Source: Aequorivita xiaoshiensis
Lineage (GTDB): Bacteria > Bacteroidota > Bacteroidia > Flavobacteriales > Flavobacteriaceae
Direction: 5' to 3'
Length of the DNA: 64,000 bases
Assembly: GCF_022008395.1 (NCBI RefSeq)
Contig: NZ_JAIRBB010000001.1
Span: 496,001 to 560,000 of the forward strand
The translations under genes were made by a program, and so were the position numbers. The notes beneath the pieces were generated by a model. The model made no database searches. It was not told the origin of the DNA and saw only the letters and a program-made list of their open reading frames with translations. Below are positions 1-8,995 of this stretch, piece after piece (position 1 is the stretch's first letter; each line of letters begins with the position of its first letter).

Positions 1-241
1 CACGCGCGGCCAACAAGTCTTTATCCTTTAACTCGTTATCCTTAATAACTTCATCGTAATTGGCAATTAACCCTTCAAGTTCTTGCTCGATAGAATCTTT
101 TTCAGTTTCTAGGTTAGAAATTGTAGCTTTATTCTCATTAAATAATGTTACAGTATACACTGCTAATGCTATAAGCAGTAGAGATAGAACTCCTATAAGG
201 ATCTTAAACTTACCGCTATTATTTTCATTTTCGGTGCTCAT
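1..241 (-). CDS. Membrane-anchored coiled-coil protein, truncated by the left edge
   Basis: Only the first 80 codons are inside the window; the gene runs off the left edge. The ATG is at 241-239. The visible protein has a short polar N-terminus, one hydrophobic segment at about residues 14-34 (ILIGVLSLLLIALAVYTVTL) and then a charged Glu/Lys/Asn-rich stretch from about 36 onward with coiled-coil character. This suggests a single-pass inner-membrane protein with a periplasmic coiled coil. I do not recognise the family. It is divergent from comF. The reading is supported by a clean frame through the edge and by the membrane segment; the function is unknown. Confidence 0.7.
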   Translation of the reverse strand, partial: MSTENENNSGKFKILIGVLSLLLIALAVYTVTLFNENKATISNLETEKDSIEQELEGLIANYDEVIKDNELKDKDLLAAR

Positions 242-326
242 AATTTAATTGTATTTAGTATAATTGGTAAATGTAGGTAGGTATTTCTTTAACAAACGTT
301 TACAAAATGATAAAACTTCATAAAAA

Positions 327-989
327 ATGTTAAATCTACTCTTTCCTAAAATCTGTTATAGTTGTCATAATCCGTTACTTAAGGGAGAAAAAACAGTTTG
401 TATTGAATGTATTCATTCCTTACCTATAGCTTCGTTTCACAAAAATGAAAGTAATTTTTTAAAAAATAAGTTTTATGGAAGATTTTTAGTAAAAAATGCA
501 ACATCTCTACTTTATTTTCAAAAAAGAGGAATAACACAGGAGTTACTTCACAACTTAAAATATCGTGGAAAGGAGGAGATTAGTTATTTTTTTGGAAAAT
601 GGCTTGGTGCAGAATTGGCCGAGTGTAAAAATTACAATAATATAGACTTAGTAATTCCGGTTCCTTTACATAAACAGAAATTAAAAAAAAGAGGCTATAA
701 TCAAGTAGAAGGGTTTGGAAAAGAAATTGCCTTAGCCCTTAACGTAGCCTATCGTGATGATATTTTAATTAAAATTTCAAAATCTGGTTCCCAAGTTTTT
801 AAAACAAGAATGCTCCGTTTTGAAAGTGAAGAAGTTTTTTCCATACAAAAATTAAAAGATATCAAAAACAAGCATATTTTATTGGTAGACGATATTATAA
901 CCACAGGTGCAACGCTAGAAAAATGTGCACTACAGTTGCTTAAAGGAGAGAATGTATGCATTAGTATTGCAACGATTGCCGTTGCATAA
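327..989 (+). CDS. comF: ComF family phosphoribosyltransferase-like protein
   Basis: ComF proteins are linked to natural DNA uptake, where they act in the cytosol on incoming single strands. The 220-residue length fits the family. The N-terminus has the expected zinc-binding cysteines in two CxxC pairs (C10/C13 and C25/C28). The C-terminal half has the type I phosphoribosyltransferase signature VDDIITTGAT at about 187-196, preceded by the typical KKRGYNQ segment. The start is the ATG closest to the first conserved cysteine. It stands alone between a divergent membrane gene and a lipoprotein gene. Calling it a competence factor is family knowledge; whether this organism is transformable cannot be read here. 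Confidence 0.9.
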   Translation: MLNLLFPKICYSCHNPLLKGEKTVCIECIHSLPIASFHKNESNFLKNKFYGRFLVKNATSLLYFQKRGITQELLHNLKYRGKEEISYFFGKWLGAELAECKNYNNIDLVIPVPLHKQKLKKRGYNQVEGFGKEIALALNVAYRDDILIKISKSGSQVFKTRMLRFESEEVFSIQKLKDIKNKHILLVDDIITTGATLEKCALQLLKGENVCISIATIAVA

Positions 990-1095
990 ACATTAATAGT
1001 TGTTTGTTAATTGCTACTAGTTCTTTCTTATTGTTTAATTTTGGGCAGATTTCAATAAATTCAATTTTAAATTTATTAACAACTAAAATTTCATC

Positions 1096-2700
1096 TTGAA
1101 ACATCGCCTTCTATACATTCCCATTGCGCTTTTGTTTATGCTTTCATTTACTGATTGCGCCAAAAAAGGAACGCCATCAGGTGGACCAAGAGATACTATT
1201 CCTCCAGTAATTGTAAGAAGTATTCCCGAAAATTACAGCACGAATTTTAAAGGAGATGAAATTGAAATTCGATTTGATGAATATATCAAGTTAAAAGATT
1301 TAAACAATCAGTTAATCATTTCTCCACCGATGAAGTATACGCCGGTTATCACACCGCTAAGTACTTCAAAGAGATTAAAAATAAAACTATTAGATACCTT
1401 AAAACCTAATACAACCTATTCTTTCAACTTCGGAAAAAGTATTGTTGATAACAATGAAGAAAACGAGTTTGAATATTTTAAATATGTGTTTTCCACAGGA
1501 ACGTATATAGATAGTTTAAAACTTTCAGGAGAGGTAAAAGACGCTAAACTAATTTCTCCTGAAATTCCAACAACGGTAATGCTTTACGAAGTAAATGAAA
1601 CTTTTAAAGACTCAGTGGTTTATTCTGAAAAACCGATGTACATAACTGTTACTAAAGACAGTAGCGGGACATTTGAGCTTTCAAATCTAAAACAAGGAAA
1701 ATATTTACTAATTGCTTTAAATGAAAAAAGTAACGATTACACTTTTCAACCAAAGACAGATAAAATTGGATTTGTAAATGAAGTAATTACCTTGCCTACA
1801 GATTCTACTTATGCACTTACACTTTTTAAAGAAACTCCGGATTACAAATTAGCAAGACCTGCTTTAGTTTCTAAAAACCATATTGTTTTTGGTTATGAAG
1901 GGCGCGTAGATAGCTTAAAAGTTGAAATGTTATCGGATGTAGGTCAAAATTACGTTTCCACATCTTATAAAGATGAAATAAAAGATTCACTTCACTATTG
2001 GTTTAAGCCTAATTTTAAAGTAGATTCTGTGCTCTTTAAAGTTACAAATGGAAATATAGAAGATACAGTTTCGGTAAGAATACGTGATCTTTACAGTGAT
2101 TCGTTAAAAGTTTCAGCAGTTAAAACTGGGTTTTTAAAATTAAAGGACACCTTTAAATTGCGATTAAACACACCAATAATTTCTTTTGATACAGAGAAAT
2201 TTGAAGTTATTAACAAAGACTCGGTGTTTGTTGAAACTAAAATAAGGTTGAATAAAAAACACAATTTAGCAGAACTGCATTTTCCAAAAGAAGAAGATGA
2301 AAGCTATAACATTAGCATTATGCCGGGAGCCTTGACCGACTTTTTCGAGAATACCAATGACACGCTGTATTTTAACGTAAAAACGCGATTGTCTTCAGAT
2401 TACGGAACGCTTAGTCTCAATCTGGTAAATGTAAATAGATTTCCAATTATCGTTCAAATTTTAAATAGCAAGTATAGTGTTGTAGCAGAAAGATATTTAA
2501 CCGAAAACAGTCCTGTTTATTTCGACGAACTTTCTCCGGAAAAATATCTTTTAAGAATTATCTACGACGACAATCAAAACGGAAGATGGGACACAGGGAG
2601 TTTCTTAAATAGGATGGAAGCCGAAAAAATTATCTATTATCCTAAAGAGATTGAAGTACGTGCCAATTGGAGCTTAAACGAAACTTTTATACTAAAGTAA
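1096..2700 (+). CDS. Ig-like domain lipoprotein of Bacteroidota (CAKKG family)
   Basis: A 534-residue predicted lipoprotein with a signal peptide ending at Cys21, followed by the segment CAKKGTPSGGPRD that is characteristic of a widespread Bacteroidota envelope protein. An Ig-like (Big_5/SbsA-type) domain occupies roughly residues 35-135, with the typical IPPVIVRSIPENYSTNF opening. The rest is beta-rich. No acidic run follows the lipidated cysteine, so the Bacteroidota surface-export signal is not evident and a periplasmic location is more likely (inference). The start codon is TTG, chosen because the signal peptide begins there. Its end overlaps the end of the convergent omega-amidase gene by 14 bases. 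The function is unknown. Confidence 0.8.
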   Translation: MKHRLLYIPIALLFMLSFTDCAKKGTPSGGPRDTIPPVIVRSIPENYSTNFKGDEIEIRFDEYIKLKDLNNQLIISPPMKYTPVITPLSTSKRLKIKLLDTLKPNTTYSFNFGKSIVDNNEENEFEYFKYVFSTGTYIDSLKLSGEVKDAKLISPEIPTTVMLYEVNETFKDSVVYSEKPMYITVTKDSSGTFELSNLKQGKYLLIALNEKSNDYTFQPKTDKIGFVNEVITLPTDSTYALTLFKETPDYKLARPALVSKNHIVFGYEGRVDSLKVEMLSDVGQNYVSTSYKDEIKDSLHYWFKPNFKVDSVLFKVTNGNIEDTVSVRIRDLYSDSLKVSAVKTGFLKLKDTFKLRLNTPIISFDTEKFEVINKDSVFVETKIRLNKKHNLAELHFPKEEDESYNISIMPGALTDFFENTNDTLYFNVKTRLSSDYGTLSLNLVNVNRFPIIVQILNSKYSVVAERYLTENSPVYFDELSPEKYLLRIIYDDNQNGRWDTGSFLNRMEAEKIIYYPKEIEVRANWSLNETFILK

Positions 2701-3463
2701 AATCGTCTCTATCATTCAAAAACTGAAAGTGTTTTCGATTGTTAACAATGTGTTGTTTTTCTAAAACTACCGTTTCGGTAAATTCCCCTATGTCCTTAGA
2801 AGTTATTTTAGCTCCTAAAACATCATAAATTGCCGAATGTCCAACGTATTCGTGGTCGTTTCCATCAAAACCAGCTCTGTTAACGCCTACGCAATAAGTC
2901 ATATTTTCAATTGCTCTCGCACGTAGTAGCGTATCCCAAGCTAAGGTTCTTACTTTTGGCCAGTTTGCTACATAAATTAAAATGTCATAATCTTCTGTAT
3001 TTCTTGCCCACACAGGAAAACGCAAATCGTAACAAATAAGCGGACAGATTTTCCAGCCTTTATAATCTACAATTAAACGTTCGGTACCATCTTTATACGT
3101 TTCATTTTCCTTTGCTAAGGTAAATGTGTGCTTTTTGTCGTACTTCTTATAACTGCCATCAGGAAATACAAAAAACATCCGATTGAAAAAATTCTCATCT
3201 TCCTTAATAATTACACTTCCGGTAATGGCTGTGTTATGCGTTTTTGCTTCGTTAATCATCCATTTTAAAGTATTTCCATGTTTAGGTTCGGCTAATTTTT
3301 CGGCGTTCATAGAAAAACCTGTTGAAAACATTTCAGGAAGGACGATTAAATCTGTTTTCTCTTCAATATTTTTTATTTTCGCTGAAAACATTTTCAGATT
3401 TGCTTCAGCATTTTCCCAATGAAGATTACTTTGAATAATCGATATTTTAAGCGTTTCTTTCAA
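2687..3463 (-). CDS. Omega-amidase / nitrilase family amidohydrolase (YafV-like)
   Basis: This 258-residue carbon-nitrogen hydrolase has the complete Glu-Lys-Cys triad of the nitrilase superfamily: E44 in VLPEMFSTGF, K110 in YDKKHTF and C144 in PLICYDLRFP. The sequence is close to the YafV/Nit2 branch, which removes the amide from alpha-ketoglutaramate and alpha-ketosuccinamate, toxic by-products of glutamine and asparagine transamination. It is cytosolic, with no signal peptide. It is convergent with the Ig-like lipoprotein (14-base overlap) and divergent from rnpA. Substrate preference is inferred from the family branch, not proven. Confidence 0.9.
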   Translation of the reverse strand: MKETLKISIIQSNLHWENAEANLKMFSAKIKNIEEKTDLIVLPEMFSTGFSMNAEKLAEPKHGNTLKWMINEAKTHNTAITGSVIIKEDENFFNRMFFVFPDGSYKKYDKKHTFTLAKENETYKDGTERLIVDYKGWKICPLICYDLRFPVWARNTEDYDILIYVANWPKVRTLAWDTLLRARAIENMTYCVGVNRAGFDGNDHEYVGHSAIYDVLGAKITSKDIGEFTETVVLEKQHIVNNRKHFQFLNDRDDFTLV

Positions 3464-3611
3464 AATAAATGATTTTTAAATTTTGTTTTTACAGTTTTAA
3501 ACTAAGAATTAAAATTACAACTTTAAAAGGTGATTTTCTTTAAAACTAAAAGATAGGAAAACTATTGAAGTGCAACCGAAAAGCTGAGAAGTCTTTTTAT
3601 ATATTTACTCG

Positions 3612-3977
3612 GTGAACAAAAAATTTCCAAAAACTGAAAAGCTAAAAAGCACCAAAACAATTGAAACCTTGTTTTCAGAAGGGAGAACGTATACAAAATT
3701 TCCTATAAAAGTGTTTTTTTTACCCAATAAAGAAATTGATACCAATCTAGCAGCATTTGCTGTTCCTAAGCGTAATTTTAAATCTGCCGTAGATAGAAAT
3801 CGCGTAAAAAGACAACTTCGCGAGGTATATAGACTACATAAACACCTAATTGAAGAAAGTGGCAACACTAGGTTTAAGATGCTTTTTTTATATTTAGGAA
3901 AAGTAAAACCGGAATATGTTCAATTGGAAAAGTCAATGCTAAAATTGCTGAAAAAATTGCAAGAAGATAATAGCTAA
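3612..3977 (+). CDS. rnpA: Ribonuclease P protein component
   Basis: The protein subunit of RNase P helps the catalytic RNA mature tRNA 5' ends. The 121 residues show the family hallmark PKRNFKSAVDRNRVKRQLRE (about 52-71), which contains the RNR motif used for RNA contact. The start is GTG at 3612, placing MNKKFPKTEKLKS at the N-terminus as usual. In many bacteria rnpA follows rpmH beside dnaA and oriC. Here neither is adjacent, and the downstream gene is an S41 protease. Base composition and codon use match the neighbours. Confidence 0.95.
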   Translation: MNKKFPKTEKLKSTKTIETLFSEGRTYTKFPIKVFFLPNKEIDTNLAAFAVPKRNFKSAVDRNRVKRQLREVYRLHKHLIEESGNTRFKMLFLYLGKVKPEYVQLEKSMLKLLKKLQEDNS

Positions 3978-4154
3978 GCTTTCAAGTTTTATTCAATTTA
4001 TTTCAAAACCGTGAAACAATTCCTATTTATTCTTCGTTGGAATTAGAAATATTATCATTCTTCGTATATTTCTGAAGTGTAGAATAAAATCCTGATACTT
4101 TGAGTAAGTTGGTAGACTATCACAACAACTCAAAATCTCATTAACACAACAATT

Positions 4155-5777
4155 ATGAAAAAGAGAATAATTATTCCCATTGTGGCTATTGGTATATTTT
4201 TTACCACTGTAAGTTTTAAAAGCGATTTTTTTGAAATAGCGAAGCAGATTGAAATTTTCACTACGCTTTACAAGGAATTAAATATGAATTATGTAGATGA
4301 AGTTACTCCGGCTACTCTTATGGATAAAGCTATAAAAGGAATGTTAGATGACTTAGATCCTTATACCGTATATTGGAACGAACAACAAGTTGAGGATGCT
4401 AAAATTAATAATTCTGGAGTTTATACAGGTATTGGTGCTACCGCTCAGACCCGGGAAGATAAAATAATAATTGTAGAACCTTATCAAGGGTATCCCGCAG
4501 ATAAAGCAGGTTTAAAAGCAGGAGATGAAATTATTAAAATAGGGGATGTTACCTTGGCAAATTTTGAAGAAGATGCGGGAGAATTACTTAAAGGTGCTCC
4601 AGGTTCTAAAGTTGATGTAACTTATAAAAGACAAGGTAAAACCACTACCACAACCATTACACGCGAAGCAGTGAAAGTTAAAGCAGTTCCTTTTTATAAA
4701 TTGATAAACAATGATATTGGGTATATTGTACTTTCAAAATTCAATAGTAAAACTACTTCTGAAACCAAAGCAGCATTAATAGATTTAAAATCTCAAGGTG
4801 CGAAAAAGATAATATTAGACTTACGAGGAAATCCGGGAGGACTATTAAATGAGGCAATAAGCGTTGTAAACCTTTTTGTTGAGAAAGATCAAGTAATCAC
4901 CACCACAAAATCAGTTATTGAAAAGTATAATGCAACTTATAAAACACGTTTTGAACCCGTAGATACAGAAATCCCTTTAGTAGTTTTAATCAACGGTCGT
5001 AGTGCATCGGCTAGTGAGATAGTTTCAGGAGGTTTACAAGATTTAGATCGCGCAGTGATTGTTGGGGCTCGAAGCTTCGGAAAAGGGCTTGTACAGCGTC
5101 CTAAAAAGCTAACATACGGAACTCAGTTAAAAGTTACCATTTCTAGGTATTACACACCAAGCGGTCGTGGAATTCAAGCTGTTGATTACTGGCATAGAGA
5201 TGAAAATGGCGATCCTATTCGAAAAGATCCAAAAGAATATAACAAGTTTAAAACTAAAGGAGGTAGAACTGTTTATGACGGAGGAGGAATACTGCCAGAT
5301 ATTGAAATGGCATCGGCGGTTTATAGCCCAATTACCACGGCTTTACTAAAAGACAATGCAATTTTTGATTATGCTACAAAATACTATTACAGCCATCAAA
5401 TGACGGATTGGAAAAACTTTAAGTTTGGACAAAGTGACTTCCAAGATTTCCTAAAGTATTTAAAAGCAAATAATTTTGAATATGAAACAGAAACCGAAAA
5501 GAAATTTGCAGAAGGTTTAAAATTGGCTGAATCGGACGAATTAAACAATGAAATTTCTCAAAGTTACAATCAATTAATGGCTGCTATTGATACAGCAAAA
5601 GAGAAGGCTATTATGGATAAAAAAGTTGAAATAGAATCGTTATTAAAAGACGAAATTCTAAAGCGTTATTTTTATCGTGAAGGTTTATATAACTATCAAA
5701 TAGAACACAATCCTGAAATTCTAGAAGCTGTGGCTGTTTTGAATGATGAAGGAAGATATAAGAAAATTTTGAAGTGA
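4155..5777 (+). CDS. S41 family C-terminal processing peptidase (CtpA-like)
   Basis: A 540-residue exported serine protease with a hydrophobic signal or anchor at residues 4-20, a PDZ domain at about 88-160 and the S41 core after it. The Ser/Lys dyad is visible: S285 within GRSASASEIV and K310 within SFGKGLVQ, with the 25-residue spacing usual for tail-specific proteases. Such enzymes trim or degrade envelope proteins by recognising their C-terminus through the PDZ domain. The protein continues well past the catalytic core (about 350-540) with a charged helical extension typical of Bacteroidota members. It follows rnpA after a 177-base gap and probably has its own promoter. Confidence 0.92.
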   Translation: MKKRIIIPIVAIGIFFTTVSFKSDFFEIAKQIEIFTTLYKELNMNYVDEVTPATLMDKAIKGMLDDLDPYTVYWNEQQVEDAKINNSGVYTGIGATAQTREDKIIIVEPYQGYPADKAGLKAGDEIIKIGDVTLANFEEDAGELLKGAPGSKVDVTYKRQGKTTTTTITREAVKVKAVPFYKLINNDIGYIVLSKFNSKTTSETKAALIDLKSQGAKKIILDLRGNPGGLLNEAISVVNLFVEKDQVITTTKSVIEKYNATYKTRFEPVDTEIPLVVLINGRSASASEIVSGGLQDLDRAVIVGARSFGKGLVQRPKKLTYGTQLKVTISRYYTPSGRGIQAVDYWHRDENGDPIRKDPKEYNKFKTKGGRTVYDGGGILPDIEMASAVYSPITTALLKDNAIFDYATKYYYSHQMTDWKNFKFGQSDFQDFLKYLKANNFEYETETEKKFAEGLKLAESDELNNEISQSYNQLMAAIDTAKEKAIMDKKVEIESLLKDEILKRYFYREGLYNYQIEHNPEILEAVAVLNDEGRYKKILK

Positions 5778-5845
5778 TAATTTGTTTGATTTAGCCTCAA
5801 AAAAACGCTATAGAAATTTGATGTCATGCAATCACTTTTTATAAA

Positions 5846-6340
5846 ATGGACGAAATCTCGAAGTTTAAAACGTATGAAGGATTCTGTCATATTTTAGAAG
5901 AAAAAATTATTTTTACTTCTGATGGAAATTTAGAAAATTATACCTCTAAGGATACATCAGAAAATAAAGTAATTTATACAATTTCTATAATATTTACAGT
6001 ACTATGTTTCCTGTATTTAACTTATAATTCATTTAAAAATAGTGATTGGATTAATCTTTTATTACTCTTTGGTATAGTTGTTTTTACAATTTACGATTCA
6101 TTTAGGAAAAGAAAATATTTTAATACTTCCGTAATTAAAAGAGAGAAGATAATTCGTGTAACATTCCATCGATCTAAAAAGTGTTTTTCAAGAGCATATT
6201 TTAGGGTAGATTTTATTGATGATAAAAATAAGAGTAAAAGCAGAAAAATTATTCTACCTGGTTCGCTGTGTAGGGGTTTAAGCGATTCAAATAAAGCTTT
6301 AGATATTATGCTCGAGCAAGGAATGATAAACAGAATTTGA
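5846..6340 (+). CDS. Hypothetical two-TM membrane protein
   Basis: A 164-residue protein that I do not recognise. It has a polar N-terminus, two predicted transmembrane segments (about 42-61 and 69-84) forming a tight hairpin, and a basic, beta-rich C-terminal domain of about 80 residues. The layout resembles small membrane proteins with a cytosolic PH-like domain, but I see no diagnostic motif. It lies 68 bases after the S41 protease gene and 19 bases before a sterol-desaturase-family gene, so co-transcription with the latter is plausible. The strongly coding composition supports it being real. Confidence 0.6.
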   Translation: MDEISKFKTYEGFCHILEEKIIFTSDGNLENYTSKDTSENKVIYTISIIFTVLCFLYLTYNSFKNSDWINLLLLFGIVVFTIYDSFRKRKYFNTSVIKREKIIRVTFHRSKKCFSRAYFRVDFIDDKNKSKSRKIILPGSLCRGLSDSNKALDIMLEQGMINRI

Positions 6341-6359
6341 TTGAAAATATAACAGACAA

Positions 6360-7178
6360 ATGCAGGCCTTCTTAAATTTCTTCGAAACAATGCCTACTTG
6401 GATGAAAGCAGGTTGGGTGTTTTTTGTACTAACTATTTTCTGGATTTTAGAGGGATATTACAAACTAGTATTTACTAAATACAACAAATGGCGACACGCT
6501 AAAACAAATTTTATTCTACTTGCATTTGTAATGTTAATAAATTTATTTTTTGGAATATTAACGGCTGGAGTATTTTTTTGGTTGGACAATTCAAACTTTG
6601 GATTATTACAACATATTGCTGCCCCTGTTTGGTTCGAATTAATACTATCAATCTTAATTTTAGATTTAATCGCCCAGTATTTTGTACATTTTCTACTTCA
6701 TAAAATTCAATGGATGTGGCGTTTACACATCGTTCACCATTCCGATAAAAATGTAGATGTAACAACTGGAACACGACATCATCCTTTCGATTTTATTATT
6801 CGAGAAACCTTCGCGTTAGTCGCGGTTGTAATTATGGGAATGCCAATAGCTTTTTATCTATTCTATAGAATTTTAAGTGTACTGTTTACATATTTTACTC
6901 ATGCAAATATTTCGATTCCAACAAAATTCGACAAAGCCTTAAGCCTTGTTATTGTAACTCCGAATATGCATAAGTTTCACCATCACTATCAAATGCCTTG
7001 GACAGATTCTAATTTTGGAAATATGTTTTCAATTTGGGATCACTTATTTGGAACTTACGTTTATGAAAATACAGTAAACATTAAGTACGGATTAGACATT
7101 ACCGACCACCAGGATGATGAAAATATTTTACATCAATTAAAGCTTCCATTTGATAATTCTGTTAAGTACAAAAACTAA
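6360..7178 (+). CDS. Sterol desaturase / fatty acid hydroxylase superfamily protein
   Basis: A 272-residue integral membrane di-iron oxidoreductase. All histidine clusters of the superfamily are present: H110-x3-H114, HIVHH at 123-127, RHH at 139-141 and HKFHHH at 204-209, interleaved with about four hydrophobic segments. Relatives hydroxylate or desaturate lipid chains or sterols at the membrane, but the substrate of bacterial members is mostly unknown. It follows the small two-TM protein gene by 19 bases and is followed by a small soluble protein gene after 73 bases. No residue loss is apparent, so it is expected to be catalytic. Confidence 0.88.
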   Translation: MQAFLNFFETMPTWMKAGWVFFVLTIFWILEGYYKLVFTKYNKWRHAKTNFILLAFVMLINLFFGILTAGVFFWLDNSNFGLLQHIAAPVWFELILSILILDLIAQYFVHFLLHKIQWMWRLHIVHHSDKNVDVTTGTRHHPFDFIIRETFALVAVVIMGMPIAFYLFYRILSVLFTYFTHANISIPTKFDKALSLVIVTPNMHKFHHHYQMPWTDSNFGNMFSIWDHLFGTYVYENTVNIKYGLDITDHQDDENILHQLKLPFDNSVKYKN

Positions 7179-7251
7179 ATTAACACTCTAAATATTTAGC
7201 TTAACATAACCTTAACCGGTTGTTAATCAATATATTCTTATTTTAGCTGTT

Positions 7252-7623
7252 ATGATACAAGCAGATAGAGAAGAAAACAAAGAAATTATTAAAGAATCGG
7301 TAAACTATTTAGAAAAAAGAGGGTTTGAACAAATTAGAGCTAACTTAGAAGGATACGAAGCTCCAAAATCTTATCTTAAAAAGGATAGTGATGTAGTAAT
7401 AACTCCAGATATAGTAGCAAGTCGGGCTGGAATTAAGTATTATTTTGAAATAAGTTTAAAAACGGAAAAACTTAGATTATTAAAATCTAAATGGCAGTTT
7501 TTAGATACGATTACTAGAATGCGTAATCAACGATTTAAAATAATAACGCGTCGTGGACATTACAAGTTTACAGACGAATTATTAAAAGATCTAAATCTTG
7601 AAAAGAATTTAATTAAGCTCTAA
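7252..7623 (+). CDS. Hypothetical soluble protein, possibly PD-(D/E)xK-like fold
   Basis: A 123-residue basic protein without membrane segments, not recognised by name. After an N-terminal helix (residues 5-24, EKRGFEQIRANLEGY) there is a strand-turn-strand pattern with D53 in TPDIV and E66/K70 in YFEISLK, followed by a basic helix. That order resembles the catalytic core of PD-(D/E)xK nuclease-like folds, although the spacing is E-x3-K rather than E-x-K, so activity is doubtful. Its 3' end overlaps the convergent acetyltransferase gene by 11 bases. The fold suggestion is inference only. Confidence 0.65.
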   Translation: MIQADREENKEIIKESVNYLEKRGFEQIRANLEGYEAPKSYLKKDSDVVITPDIVASRAGIKYYFEISLKTEKLRLLKSKWQFLDTITRMRNQRFKIITRRGHYKFTDELLKDLNLEKNLIKL

Positions 7624-8053
7624 TCATTGCAATGTGAGGTATTCCATCTTCTGAATAGCGATCACCTATAGTCTTAAAACCGTGGCTTTCGTAAAAAGTA
7701 ACTAGATAAGTTTGGGCTGATATTTTTATTTTGTCAGCTTTGTAATACTCTCTTATTGCTTTAATTGCCGCATCAGTAATTTTATGTCCATACCCTAACT
7801 TGCGATAGTTATCCCGTACAACTACTCGACCAATTGAAGATTGGTCAAAATAATCTCCTTCTCGAAAACATCTAGCATAAGCTATTATTTTTCCATCTTC
7901 TCTACCCATAACATGTAAAGCGCGTTGATCTTTTCCATCTATATCTTGATAAACACAATCCTGCTCTAGAACAAAAACTTCACTTCTTAATCTTAAAAGA
8001 CTATAAAGTTCATTAGTGTTTAATTCTTCAAAATTTTTTACTTCAATTTCCAT
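7613..8053 (-). CDS. GNAT family N-acetyltransferase, ElaA-like
   Basis: A 146-residue single-domain GNAT protein. The N-terminus LLRLRSEVFVLEQDCVYQDI and the segment DQRALHVM are typical of the ElaA subfamily. The acetyl-CoA pyrophosphate loop is seen as RKLGYG near residue 87, followed by helix alpha3. It is cytosolic and the acceptor is unknown. It is the third gene of a minus-strand unit rpiB, CDF transporter, elaA-like, starting 15 bases after the transporter gene. Its end overlaps the convergent hypothetical gene. Confidence 0.87.
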   Translation of the reverse strand: MEIEVKNFEELNTNELYSLLRLRSEVFVLEQDCVYQDIDGKDQRALHVMGREDGKIIAYARCFREGDYFDQSSIGRVVVRDNYRKLGYGHKITDAAIKAIREYYKADKIKISAQTYLVTFYESHGFKTIGDRYSEDGIPHIAMIRA

Positions 8054-8068
8054 AGTTTTTCTATTAAA

Positions 8069-8986
8069 TCAATCTTGAACAATAATGTCTTTGGGATCGT
8101 CTTTTTGGTGCTCAGGTTGAATAGTAACATGATTTATTCCAAAGTTTTTAAAAAGAACTTCTTCAACTTTAGTTAATACCGCATCAAACTCAGATAGTGA
8201 AACATTTTCATGAAAATCTAGATGTGCTTCTAAATGCGTTTCTTGTTCGTTAAGCTGCCAGATATGAATATGATGCATATTCTTCACTTCTGAAATTTCA
8301 CAAACCGTTTCAATTATTTCTTCCAAATTTAAGTCGTCTGGAGTAAAAAGCATCAACACTTTAAAAGAACTTTTTATTAAATCGTACCCCATAACTAACA
8401 AGTATAGCGCAATTAACACAGTTAATATACTATCTACCCAATACCATTCAAAATATAGCATTAAAACACCACCTAATAAAACAGCTATAGATGCAGCCAT
8501 ATCTGAAAATAAGTGTAAATATGCTGAACGCATATTCATATTTGTTTTAGACTCTTTAAAAAGTAATAGTACGCTAAATCCGTTAAAAACAATTCCTAAA
8601 ATCGCTAACCATATTACTAAACCACTTTTAATAGGTTGTGGATCCATAAATCTAAAAATGGCTTCGTAAATAAGGTAAACAGCAACTATAATTAATGTTG
8701 CAGAATTTACGAACGCTGCAAGAATTTCGGCTCGCTTATACCCAAAAGTTTTTGTAACTGAAGCGTCTTTTTTTGAATATCTATCCGCAATGTAGCTAAC
8801 AACCAATGAAAGTACGTCGCTAAAATTATGCAAAGCATCGGAAAGTAATGATAGACTTCCAGAAACTAACCCGCCAATAGCTTGAGCAACAGTAATACCT
8901 ATATTAAGAAAAATAGAGAGCAGAAGCTTTCTACCTTTCAGATCGGGATGTGAATGGCTATTAGAATGTGCGTGGTTATGCGACAT
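8069..8986 (-). CDS. Cation diffusion facilitator family transporter (zinc-type)
   Basis: A 305-residue CDF exporter with a histidine-rich N-terminal tail (MSHNHAHSNSHSHP), about six transmembrane helices and a cytosolic C-terminal metal-sensing domain. The first transport-site motif is SDALHNFSD (D50, H53, D57) and the second is HLFSD in helix five, the His/Asp set usual for zinc-selective CzcD/ZitB members. The C-terminal EVKNMHHIHIW segment matches the regulatory domain. It moves Zn2+ (perhaps also Co2+ or Cd2+) out of the cytosol in exchange for protons. It begins 9 bases after rpiB, so the two are probably in one transcript. Confidence 0.93.
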   Translation of the reverse strand: MSHNHAHSNSHSHPDLKGRKLLLSIFLNIGITVAQAIGGLVSGSLSLLSDALHNFSDVLSLVVSYIADRYSKKDASVTKTFGYKRAEILAAFVNSATLIIVAVYLIYEAIFRFMDPQPIKSGLVIWLAILGIVFNGFSVLLLFKESKTNMNMRSAYLHLFSDMAASIAVLLGGVLMLYFEWYWVDSILTVLIALYLLVMGYDLIKSSFKVLMLFTPDDLNLEEIIETVCEISEVKNMHHIHIWQLNEQETHLEAHLDFHENVSLSEFDAVLTKVEEVLFKNFGINHVTIQPEHQKDDPKDIIVQD

Positions 8987-8995
8987 TTTAAAAAT

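Noticed and set aside
60-248. A plus-strand ORF opposite the left-edge partial gene
   Set aside because: It is antisense to a clearly coding frame with a membrane segment and coiled coil; its composition is not protein-like.
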